Assembly: GCA_039619475.1 (NCBI GenBank)
Contig: CM077115.1
Coordinates: 223,433,291-223,497,290 of the forward strand
Direction: 5' to 3'
Source: Icerya purchasi
Taxonomy: Eukaryota; Arthropoda; Insecta; Hemiptera; Monophlebidae
DNA length: 64,000 nucleotides
The notes below the pieces were generated by a model, which was given only the letters and a program-made list of their open reading frames with translations, had not been told where the DNA came from and ran no database searches. Positions 37,016-48,000 of this stretch are shown here, one piece after another. The translations under genes were made by a program, and so were the position numbers. Every line of letters starts with the position of its first letter. Position 1 is the first letter of the stretch.

Positions 37016-37662
37016 TCAAACCATCTTCAATGTATAGCTTTGTGTATACGCGAACCGGTTACAACAATAACACAACTCTTTGTCTAATTAATTTCTCTAA
37101 ATATACGAGCACTTAAATATTCAACAGGCCGAACTGTGATCGCCAGCAACCTTCAAAAAGCAAAGACAGAAAGAAAGGAGAACATTTGCATATTTGCATA
37201 GAACAAAATTGTTCGGATTGTGAAATCATTTTTAATTGTACGCGGGAAATAATTTTAAAAAGTTCACATTTTCCAAATATCGAAAATAAGAAAGTAACAC
37301 AACATCTTGCATTATCTCCATAAACAGATAATCGCCCCTACCGCTAAAATGATTTAATTCGAGATCTTTCTGCCGTATTTGTTCGTTCGTTCGTTCGAAA
37401 TTTTCACGGAAAATGTAAATTTTTTAAAATTTATTTCCCGTGTACAATTAAAAACAGTTTCACAATCTGAAGTCGACAATTTTGTTTGTTGCATACTTGC
37501 AAATGTTCCTTTCTTTCTGTCTGTTCTTTTTCAAGGTTCGAAGCGATCACAGTTCGTCCTGTTGAATATTTAAGTGCCTGTATATTTAGAGAAATTAGTT
37601 GTGTTATTGTAATTGGTTCACGTACACACAAAGCTACCATATACATTGATGATGGTAGGAAA
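37016..37662. repeat. Long inverted repeat, arms about 260-270 bp, spacer about 117 bp
   Basis: The left arm (about 37016-37285) and the right arm (about 37403-37662) are reverse complements of each other at roughly 85% identity by eye, with a few small indels. Shared blocks include AATTAAAAA, GCAAATGTTC, GCGATCACAGTTCG, CTGTTGAATATTTAAGTG and GTATATTTAGAGAAATTA. One arm carries an extra segment of about 11 bases near ATTAGACAAAG. A transcript through it would fold into a long hairpin that could feed endogenous siRNA. It could equally be a fold-back transposon or two inverted copies of one repeat. No open frame in the arms looks conserved. Confidence 0.8.
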
Positions 37663-37887
37663 CAAGCTTGAGGTTCGTTATTGATTGTAAATTTTTTCTC
37701 TGATAAGTGTCAAAAATGTTGGTAACTATATGAAGACATAGGAAAATTAAGACATCTTAAGATACGCATAGAAATCAAAGATGACGTTATTCGAAAGACA
37801 TCATTTTACACGATATTACGAAAAACATACTTGCAGATGGTCGAGATGAAAACTATAATATTAGTGCAGTGAAAAATTTTGAGTAAA

Positions 37888-37906
37888 CGTTCTGAGCCTT
37901 CCTCAG
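37888..37906 (-). other. CTGAGGA...GAACG motif next to an AT repeat
   Basis: The minus strand reads CTGAGGAAGGCTCAGAACG immediately after an AT repeat. It is similar in layout to the other two CTGANGA-type sites, but the GAAA core is altered to GAA. Confidence 0.2.
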
Positions 37907-37910
37907 TGTA

Positions 37911-37914
<4 letters not shown>

Positions 37915-37948
<34 letters not shown>
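37915..37948. repeat. (AT)n microsatellite
   Basis: Perfect AT repeat. Confidence 0.95.
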
Positions 37949-37952
<4 letters not shown>

Positions 37953-40187
37953 CCGGCGTTATCGGTATCAAAAATAATGACACTATTTCAATTACAAATT
38001 TAATATGGTTCTATTGAAGTGCCGCCCGACGTCAACTTCCTGGAAGGAATTTTAACTATCGAAGAGCCGTTTCCACTACCTCTTCCCGGTTAAAATCATT
38101 TAAATAAACGTATTCCGAATTAGAATAAATGTTATCGACAAAAAAAAAAAAAAACCCCAAAGAAAACCGAAAAATATCATACGAGAGAAGCAAAACCTGA
38201 TATGATGTAAACTGTTCAAGAGTTTGCTAATAATTAGGCGAATATTTCAGCGAGCAAAATCAAATGGCATACTTCTCTTACCGAGAATCGAACGTTTGAA
38301 TTTATTCAAGGTCGCTGGACGCGCAGCGGCAAATTGTTGCGGGCAACTATATACTATCGGAAGCGTTTCCGGCGGCTACTGAAGTTCGATTACGTTTTTC
38401 ACGATACAAAGCACCGATACAATAATCCGAAAAGGCGAGAGACCTCGATCAAATTCGAACGAAAATTACCGAACTCGAAAATCAATATTAATTCACTAAA
38501 AAATGAACGATCGACAAGAACGATTCATTAAAAAAGAACCATCACTCAACTCGCAGCTCACTGCTCAACTGAACTAAGGCGAAGTTGACTACTGACGCGG
38601 TTCTTGGCACTTGGCGGTAACCAACACCAACATCGCGACGTTGGTAATTGCCTCGAACATCTGCTCGTCGTTTTCACACGCGTACACACGCACCGTCCGG
38701 CGTTGTGTACACAAGCGTACTGAAATCGCTTCTAGCCGCTAAATGCATCGCTCTGGTACAGCTCACACACGCGGAAAAATTCTCAGACACTAATAACAAA
38801 TTACTTCGTACAAACTTTGTACCTGTCTGCATCTGATACGTGAGTACCGAGAGTATTCTCCATCGTGGTGTACATCGCACGCACGCACCTCTCTTCCTGC
38901 ATCTGATCAATGGGGATGAGCTGAGAGTCGAACGGTAGTTCACACAATCACAAAACACACGCACATACGCACGCATACATTGATGCGATGTGCCTGATTA
39001 CACACAATACCGGTTCTACGTGTTATCACAAATACAACACCGGTGGTGTGTGTTATTCGTTAGTCACCGAAATAATAACGTTCAACAGCTCTGCACACTC
39101 AGTTTTATAGAATTTACAGAGGTCTTTCAGCGTGCTAATATCTCAGATAAAACGAAATATACATACATACATATATTTAAACGCTGTGCTTCATCTCGCA
39201 AAAGATGTAACGTAACATGCCCCCCTCCCCCATACCCGGAAATAATATAATATTTCACAACTATCCTGAGCGATAAACAAAGTAAATGAAAAACGCCAAT
39301 CAAAGAAAACATTTTTAATACACATATACGGTAAATGAATAAAAATCGTATAAAACAAATTTCGGATTTAATAATAATTCGCATCGATTATTATTACATG
39401 CGCAACTAATCGTCGTTTTATATATGTACATACATATATAAAATAAGTAGTTTTTATTTACGTTCTACCTGCGATTAACGTTCTTCGTTTATTTTGTATA
39501 TGATCAAAAATAATATTTTTAATACCCCCCTAGCCTCTACAGTGTCACTTTGATTTCGATTCCAGCTCCAGTTCGATACATACGTATGTTGTAGAATTAT
39601 TGAAAAATTAAATTCGGTAACACTGCTCATCGGGTGTTAAATAATGTCTGCACGGGGAAATATACTGAAATCCATTAATTTCGGTGTGTATACGTGTGTG
39701 TGTGTACTAAAAAAGCAACGTTTGATCAAACAGACGAAATAAATAGAAAATTTAAACGACAGTTCGCACTTTCCTTTTGTTTACCGGTGGAGATGGATCT
39801 TTAAGATTTTAAATATCGTTTCCCCAAAGCGCCGTTCATATTTCACAGCGAAAGATTTCTCTTGTAATTGTAATCGATGTTTATTGTGATGGAATTTCAA
39901 ATAAGACGCGGGGACTAAGACATCAGCCGTCAAAAAAAGTCCGTGTACGTTTTCATTGAAACAACCGGAATGCCAGAGTGGAGAAGTTGTCGACACTCCT
40001 TAGCGATTTCGTTAATAAATTCATCGAAAGAAAAACCTACTGGAAGTCGGCACATGCAATAAAGCGATGATTTTTGAATTGAAAATCTGAGATGTAACAA
40101 TGGGTAGTTGGGTTAATGTGGTGTACACCGCAGTTATCCAGAGAACGTATAATAGAGCTGAAAGAATATCAAAACATATCGGAGTCG
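37949..40187. other. Spacer with a CpG-richer part
   Basis: No credible exon. The part at about 38560-38900 is richer in CG and ACAC/GTGT steps. Short frames on both strands overlap and have no domain. Confidence 0.45.
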
Positions 40188-40199
40188 TAATAAAGCTTC
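40188..40199. repeat. Left target-site duplication of the SINE
   Basis: TAATAAAGCTTC, identical to 40469-40480. Confidence 0.85.
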
Positions 40200-40468
40200 A
40201 GGCAGCGTGGTAGCCTAGTGGTTAAGGTGCTTGGCTACCAAATCAGAGGTGTCATAGGTTATCGAGACTTGTCTCGTCCCGGATCCAAATTGCTCCCAAG
40301 CCTACTCAATCTGAAATAATTGGGTACCGGAGAAATCTGGGAAAGTAAAGGTGGCCGAGAGAAAGGAACTGGCCCCCCTACTCTCATTAGTGCCGTTGGG
40401 CTTAGTACATTGTGAACCTTAACTTCACAATCCCAACGCCCTCTCAACGGTATGGAACTCACTTTACT
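40200..40468 (+). mobile_element. tRNA-derived SINE, 269 bp, with perfect 12-bp target duplication
   Basis: The 5' part is tRNA-like. GGCAGCGTGGTAGCCTAGTG with GGTTAAGG gives an A-box region (TAGCCTAGTGG), and GGTTATCGAGAC about 35 bases on resembles the B-box GGTTCGAATCC. Together these form an internal RNA polymerase III promoter. A tRNA-unrelated body follows, with a CAATCCCAACGCC segment. The copy is bounded by TAATAAAGCTTC on both sides (40188-40199 and 40469-40480), the target-primed insertion footprint. There is no long poly(A), and the 3' end is CTTTACT. A folded cloverleaf with matching acceptor stem is not possible, so it is a SINE rather than a tRNA gene. Confidence 0.88.
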
Positions 40469-40480
40469 TAATAAAGCTTC
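40469..40480. repeat. Right target-site duplication of the SINE
   Basis: TAATAAAGCTTC, identical to 40188-40199. Confidence 0.85.
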
Positions 40481-41815
40481 GTCGTGCGCGAATTGAATAG
40501 TAACGTCTGAAGTGATCAAAGTTCGTTCCCGACATTCTTTTGGTCGCGCTACCAGGCCGACGTTAATGCATAACGGTCGAAAAAAGTTTTCAGCAAATTC
40601 CGATAGAACGTAATCGTGATCTAAAATTACGGACTGTGAGAACTGAGCATAGGGGAGTTTTGTTAGATAATCGTGGCACTATCGGGAGGAGGAGAGAAAA
40701 GGAACAAACAAAAAAAAAAAAAAACCCTATAATAAATGGCGATCAAACAGTGGTGAAAAATAATAGGTGGTATTCCGAAGATCGCGTTTAGTAAGTCGAA
40801 ATCAAAATCACTTTTGAAATTTGAAATACCTATTTAGTTAATCGTATTTCGATTTGTTTGGCCGAAAGCCATGTTTAGCTGCGAATCACATTTAGCCGTC
40901 CGATGTGAAAAAATAGGGCGACGTCGTAAATAATAGGCTTATAAATATTTTTTGACTGCTGTCTGGTGTACTAAGGAAAATGTAATAGGGAAAATTGTTA
41001 TAGACTTAAACGAAGGGAAACTCTTGTAATTTATTTTATTAACATGTTACACGCCCGTATAATATGAAAGCAGGTCGTCAACGCTTCTTAGAACTTACCA
41101 CCACTATAGGCTAAATTTTTAAAAAAATGTTCTTGTTAAACAGCTACATTGAATGTACAACAATTATTTTGGAATTTATCTTTACGCCTATATGCTTAGG
41201 TTATATCTACATATATTATGTAAAACTTTCGTTTCTCGTGCCAGAGGGGCAACCCTCCTGGTCCATCAGATATCAATTCTTCTTCCGAAATACTTATAAA
41301 ACAGCTGTTTCAATTGATTAGGCGATTTTTACGGGTTTTTAACATTTTTTTTCTTTAAAAACATAACAAATATTTCGTAAGCGTAAGAATGTCTCATCGT
41401 CATTAATATATATATAGTTTTAATTGTTCATCATCTTTCTGTTACTACGAATAAGTACATGAATAAAAATTTACTTTTTATTATTTATAACTTCTTGAAA
41501 CACTGTATATCATTAGAACTTTATTGCTAAGGTTCTGCATTGTTAAAATGATCAAAGTCATTCGCGAATAATGGAAATAAAAATAGGCTGGGTTTACTGA
41601 AAACTTCAGACTGTTCCAATGAACAACTGATATTATTAATCGCCAGGTATTCAACACGATTTGTGATATAACTGATTGCTTAGAGAACGTGCCGGTCAAA
41701 TTTTCTAATTCCAAACTATTTAAATTAAGTACATATACGAGAAACTCTTGAATTACTTTATCTGCTAGATGAGTTAAATTGATTTATGGTTTTACATATA
41801 GAGCTATCTATATAT
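40481..41815. other. AT-rich spacer
   Basis: No gene recognised. Confidence 0.5.
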
Positions 41816-41929
41816 AGCGAATAAACCACTCGAAATGCAAAATTCAATAAAACCCGTACTGGACCTACTTTTATGATTGTTTGTGTTTTATTGAATTTTG
41901 CGTTTTAAATGTTTTATTAAGTGTTCGCT
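41816..41929. repeat. Inverted repeat, about 114 bp, with perfect 17-bp core arms
   Basis: GCAAAATTCAATAAAAC at 41837-41853 is exactly inverted at 41885-41901. The ends AGCGA at 41816 and TCGCT at 41925 also pair, so the arms extend imperfectly to about 40 bp. The loop is about 31 bp. It is compatible with a very short MITE or a stem-loop. No target duplication was identified. Confidence 0.6.
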
Positions 41930-44889
41930 AAATAAGGTACAAGGATTGTGCAATTATAACGCAGCAAATAATACGGTATAGCGGAAAATATAAGTCCATC
42001 TCAAATTCATACTTACCGAAGAGAGACTATAATATAGTTAATTGGTTATTGATGTTTCATTCGAGTGGAATATTTACCATCATCTGCACCGGATTGACAC
42101 TCAAGTTCACATACGGAATAAAAAATAAATAAATAAAAAAGCAGAAAGAAGAATAATTATTCGGCACGAAATAATATTATTGAGCTTTTTTCGATTTTAC
42201 TATGGGGGCACGTGTCTTACGGCCGGACCCAATCTAAAGTTCGTCCATCATGAACAAATATGTCAGGAAATTTTTAGACTTACACGATGATAAACATTTT
42301 ATTCAGTTCGTGATCGTCAGTTTCGTGTTTTTACCAAAAAAAAGTAAAATACTGCCTGAAAAACATATCCTTGTCACGTGATACGCTTCCCCGTACACGA
42401 AAGTAGAGTACTGTTTTGGTCTTTATTGCGACTTTTACTAACAGCTAAAAAGCTGCGTTTTAGAGTAGATTTTCACGTAAGTTAAATGTTCCGTATGAGA
42501 TACTTCTGGAAGAGGAGACGTTTTCGAATTACGATCGATTTTTATTTTTAATTTTAGAAAAACAGATCTACTTGCAGAATTAACATAAACTTTTTCTGGT
42601 TTTATAAAACTTCTTTCGCAAAAACGAAAAAAAATTGAAATGGCAAATGATACACATTTTGGAAAAAACAGTTTCGCTTTGGTAACCTTTTTATCGCAAC
42701 TACTGTCCTTTTTTTTAATTTTGTAAAAAATCTTTGCTCGTCGCTGAATTTTTAAAGATCACCGACGAAGGGGAAAAAGTGTTTAAGAAACTTCTGGGGC
42801 ACAAGGGCTATTTGATTTTCAAAAAAAACTCGCTTATTCCACGTTTAAAAGCAACATATTGTGACCATTTTCAGAACTAAGCGATAAATTTATGTGTATA
42901 CACTTTAAACTTGATAATAAATAAATTATAAACCCAAACATGCAAAATTATACTTAATAAATGCCAACTAGTGTTGTATGTCGGATAACTTGATAATCGT
43001 GGCAATGAAAATTTAAGATATTATAAAAAAAAAAAAAAGTATAAACATATACAAAGTGTATCGAAAAAAGTCGAAATGTTTAAAATAAATCAATTGTGAA
43101 ATTTTAATAATTTCAAATAAATAAAATGCAAATAAAAATAATGACATTATATAATATCGAATAATCAGATAAGTATTTGATAATTAGTAATGTATATTGT
43201 ATTTATTTATATATAGTATATGTTTCTGCAAAATTTGATCAATTCCGATATTTAATTATTTTCATCATTTTCACAATTGTTTCTATGATATTTTTATTGG
43301 TTTTTTACTTTTTTAGGATGTTTAGCGAATTTCGATTTGTCCGCACGCATGTAGAGATATATGTGCACAGAGTTTGTGTGTGGATAAATTAAAATAAAAA
43401 TAAACATACTATTTTAATAATAGAAATACAGATAGGAAAATAATTCAAAATAATTAAACATACGAATTTATCAAATTTTTCAGAAATACAACATATAGAG
43501 AATAAATAAAAAAAAAAACACAGCATTATTCAAATACAAAACAATAATTCGAAATTCATAATGTCACTATTAAATTTTATTTTATCTGAGTTTCGTTTAT
43601 TTAAAATTATATTTTATAATTGATTGATTTATTTTAAACATTTCTAATTTTTAACATATCGGTATACAAGACCCCATATCTAGACCAAAATTTCGGATCA
43701 TAGAGTTTCAGTAGCCCACAGATTCCGCTTTAATATATTTAGCTGAAACAAAACAAAAAAAAAAAAAAAAATCATTAATATTTCGCTTCCTTTAGAGGAA
43801 ATGACAAGTTCTCAGAATGTAAATGACATTTGATTAACAGATTTGGCCTTTGGATTACTTCCGAGTAGTCTGATTAAATTAGTCTAATTTATAATTATTA
43901 ATTATTATTAAAGTAGGATTAATTAATTATTAATTTCGTTTGCGTCCGATAATTACTGTTACTTTGATTACTACTCCGTTTCCTACAAATATTGTTTTTA
44001 CCGGTACTACTTTTGTTCCATTTATTATTAAAAAGAGGAAATATTGTTCTTCAGACTAAATTTATTATTCTTAATCTATTGTTAATTTGTTAGCATTTAC
44101 TATATCATTAAGGATTAAAATCATTTACATTAAATATTTATTGATGGTCCGTTATTAATTTATTGGCATTTATTATTATACTACTAGGATCACACTGATC
44201 ACTGCGTATATTATTGCTGATAGTATTATTTTTCATTTTATTTATTAGTCTTGTTCTTTTCCTTTAATATTATGATTGTTCTCATTAGGGGCTCGTAGGG
44301 TTTACGGGTGGGTATGTCGGTAGTATTTTATACATGTAGGATAAGTTCCATTGCATAAGCCAATGTTCTCACTTACATTTCGCTTGCGTATTCGCAGTTC
44401 AAAATTGGTTTATATATTTATAAGCTTAACCGTTTAATGTGCGTTCATTAATTATAGTAGATTCATTGTGAAATATCGAAATACTCATATTGTAATTATA
44501 ATTAAGCACACTACTGTTATGATTATTTTTATACAATTATTCGTCTTATTTTTTTTTTGGTTTATATATACACGGCCCTTAGTTGGGCTAAATGTAACAG
44601 TGTTGGTAGCATAGTACTCTCAGTCGTTTCAAGTAATTGTTCATAGTTTAAGATATTGTTATACCTATGTAAATAGTATGAGTTGGTATAAGAGTGCGAA
44701 TGGTAGAGTGCCTCTGCTTGATTGTAAGCACATTTGAATGTAAATGTATGATTAAGTGCATTTGTGCGATAAATTTAAGATTATAAATTGTTACAGAGTT
44801 GTAAACATTGTTGTAGTTTATGCGGAAGAGCATTTCATTTCTTTTATTTTTTATTTTATTTGTTATTAATTTTAAAATTAAGATAGTCA
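41930..44889. other. Very AT-rich spacer
   Basis: No gene or element with clear ends. The last few hundred bases (from roughly 44.3 kb) may be the 3' untranslated region of the LINE whose tail lies at 44890-45028. Confidence 0.5.
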
Positions 44890-45028
44890 TTCCCTTTTTT
44901 TTTTTTTTTAATGTTAATCCCAATAGCTCGCGCAGTTATATAAGTGGTGTAAATTGTCTTATATTTTATGAAAATTGTATATATTTCTTAAGTAAAATAA
45001 AAATTGAATTGAACTGAATTGAATTTAA
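44890..45028 (+). mobile_element. CR1/L2-like LINE 3' tail
   Basis: It contains AGCTCGCGCA (44925-44934), shared with the LINE 3' end at 16.7 kb, and ends in TTGAATTGAACTGAATTGAA, a short tandem-repeat tail like the TTTGA tail there. No coding remnant is recognised upstream, so the copy is either truncated inside its untranslated region or too decayed to read. Confidence 0.55.
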
Positions 45029-48000
45029 TTATCTTTGACATTCAGTGATTTCCCACTCACCCCTGCAGCTCTTTTCCACTTTTCGTACTTCGTCGTCCAT
45101 AATCTACTCGTACTCCATCCATATCTATTCGTCCGGGCTCCTAGCCACACGAGCATAGAGGGGGTATTTGGCTTGCATCTTCCCACCTCTATGTTTCTTC
45201 GATGTAAAAAAGCGCGTATCTGAATCTCCTTTTCCAACGAACTTTCCTTTTTATCCATTTAACCGAATCTTCCTCCCTACTTTCGGTTTTCGTGATTTTT
45301 CTTTGTTCTGCTATCGTTTCGATTATTCGTTTACGTTTTGATCATTATTTCGCTACCTTGCTCGTTTTCCTTTTTTTTTTCTCTCTTCACAACCGCATTA
45401 TAATTACGAAGTTTATTCATCCATCTCCGCTGACTAAAAGGCGTTGATATTCTACTTGATTATATCTCTTGGACATCTTAATTACACCACTTTTCTTCTT
45501 GTTCATTATTCCAATTCTCAATTCCTTCATCCTGTATGTTTTTCATCTAATCAGCATCTAACTGACTCTGCACTTCCTTTCATCGCTTTTCGGCGTAGAT
45601 CCTTTGTCGACGTACCTAAATTTAAAAGAAATATAATCGAACGCTTTTTTCTCAACTTTAAACACAAATACCTATTTGTTGCAACGTTAGCGGTAAAATA
45701 TGATGTTCGGGAAATATGGCTCGAAGCAAAATGAGATTTTCGGTGAGAAACACGCTGAGCAGAAAACAATTTGAACTCAAAAAAAAGTTGTTTCTACAGC
45801 TTTATTCAATGTACGCACACGGGAATGTTTAATGGAAGGTATGCTGCGGAAAAAAGTTCAATCACAATCTCTAGAGAAAAAATTCTAATAACATCAGTGC
45901 CAGCATTAGGTTTCAAGGAAAAATCTCTTTCTATCTAAATTGTGCGGTTCCAATTTCCATCACTAGTTCGACGGAGTTGGACACCGTGCTTTTTCAGTGT
46001 CGTTGCACTCAACATACCATGAAAAACTTCTCAAAGTCTCCGATTCCCTGCCATTGAGTTCATTCTGCTTCATTTTCCTACTGCTCAGTGTAGTTTTCAT
46101 TGATATGATTTCAAACGTTGTACTGCTTTAGTCGAGATGAACCAAATACACTCACCGTTATTGTAACCATTTCCGCGCGGCGTGCATACCACTTCTTAGT
46201 ATCACGTCAAGATCTACAGTGTTACTTACGTCATCAAGCTAAGATGCCCTCTTTATTACAGGTGCCGCTATTATCTAAGTTAACAATTCAAATAACTGTG
46301 TTTGAGAAAAGAAAGAAAAAAAAACACTAAACAAAGAAGGATGATTACAGCAACACACTGTTGGCTGCAAGGCTGAATATTTAAATAACAACAATTCTTA
46401 TTCATAAGGTGCAGAGCTAGAACAAGTCTATTATCGTAGAATAACTAGTTATTTCATTTACCATCAGGATTCATCGAGCAACCTGCATGAATAATAACCG
46501 AATGTGGTGATACAACGGCTGATCTACCATTGATGCTTTTCATTCTACGCCATCGAATCAACAAACGGTCAACAACGGAGAAACCTTTCCCGGATTGAAA
46601 TAGAAAAAAGATCATTTCATACATGAAAAATCGCTGAATGAAATGACATAACGAACGAAAAATAAACTTTGATAGTAAAGTAAAACATGTAACTCTCATT
46701 TCCGTCCATATGCATTTGCCCGAACCATGTTAAGTAGAGGTTGGTAATAATGAGTCTGGCCAATTGTAATTATTTAAAAAAAAAAAAAAAAAAAAAACAT
46801 GCTCCGAGAGTCGAACAAAATCATTATATTAAATTCCTTGTTTGCCTGCAAACATTTTTTTTTTTGATTTTTAAAATTGTCGAAGAATTTCCGGTCAGTT
46901 ATTTTTTTCTCTATATTCGTTATTTTTCGTCGAATGGTTAACGATAATTCTAGTTGGTGAATTGATGTGATTATTTTTACGCTTTCTTATTGCGTTTCAT
47001 GATGTTCTGGCTACAATTTATAATAATTCGCCAATGTGCAGGTCGGAGAAATACTATGACAATAGGTGTATTATGGATTTCTCGTCGGATGGGGATGCTT
47101 CGCAGTGATACATACATATATATATATATATATGAAAAAGATTCCAACTAGAAGACGACATGGAATTATACTTTTTTGTTGATTTTCTTTTCTTTCCGTT
47201 TTTTAATTTACTTTTTGTTAAAAACTGATTGAGTTTTTGTGACTTTATCCATTTGACGTCGATGTAGTATTTTGCAGGTTGAAAGGATTGACTATATACT
47301 TTTTTTTTCCTTGTTCGGATTTTTCCCCTGGGCGTATCAGCAACGGACGATTTTATCCATCAACACGTGTAAGTAGTAGCACAAGGAATGGAATCTGACT
47401 AAGAACCCTGTACCAAGGGTGGAGAAACAATAACAATCAACGTCGGTAAATGCAAAACATATGCATCCTGAAAAGAGAAGGAATGACATTGCCGAAAGTA
47501 AAAGAAGGGAATGTTCATCTGAAAGTATTTTCGAAGAGAACGTGATTAGAACAATCACCAATGAAGGAATATTTTGTACAGAATGAGGGAAAAAGAAAAA
47601 GTGAAAACGCGGCGAAGAAAGAAAAAAGTGATTTGAGCCGCATTGTGCTAATCGAAACTAAAAGGATGCAGGGACCGAGAAAAGGTTTGTAGGATGAGAG
47701 GAATTGATCAAGTCGAGGCAAAATAGATGTAAAAAAAAAAAAATTAGGAGAAAACTTATGAATTCGTTTCAAAACTTGAATAAACGCTATTCGCGAATAC
47801 GAGAAATTCTCTACGCTGAGGAAAACGACAGAAAATTGCTTTTGTACTCACGCGTTATTGATATTCCTCCGTCATCGCATTAACTATTGTGTACGTAAAA
47901 ATTCGGCTTCAGCCTTAGACTCGCACCGAAAAATCAGTCAACTGATTCCATTAAGTCGATTTTAAAAATACATATATACATATATATATATTATATAAAG

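Noticed and set aside
40200..40275. tRNA gene on the plus strand
   Set aside because: The B-box is altered and no cloverleaf closes; target duplication and body show a SINE.
45025..45258. Minus-strand frame rich in Trp, Arg and Lys next to the LINE tail
   Set aside because: Looks protein-like at first but matches no family I know; the start and flanks give no splice sites I would trust.
46454..46699. Minus-strand frame ending in a GKGFSVVDRLL-like stretch
   Set aside because: Considered as an exon or transposase remnant, but no motif could be named and no acceptor site fits well.
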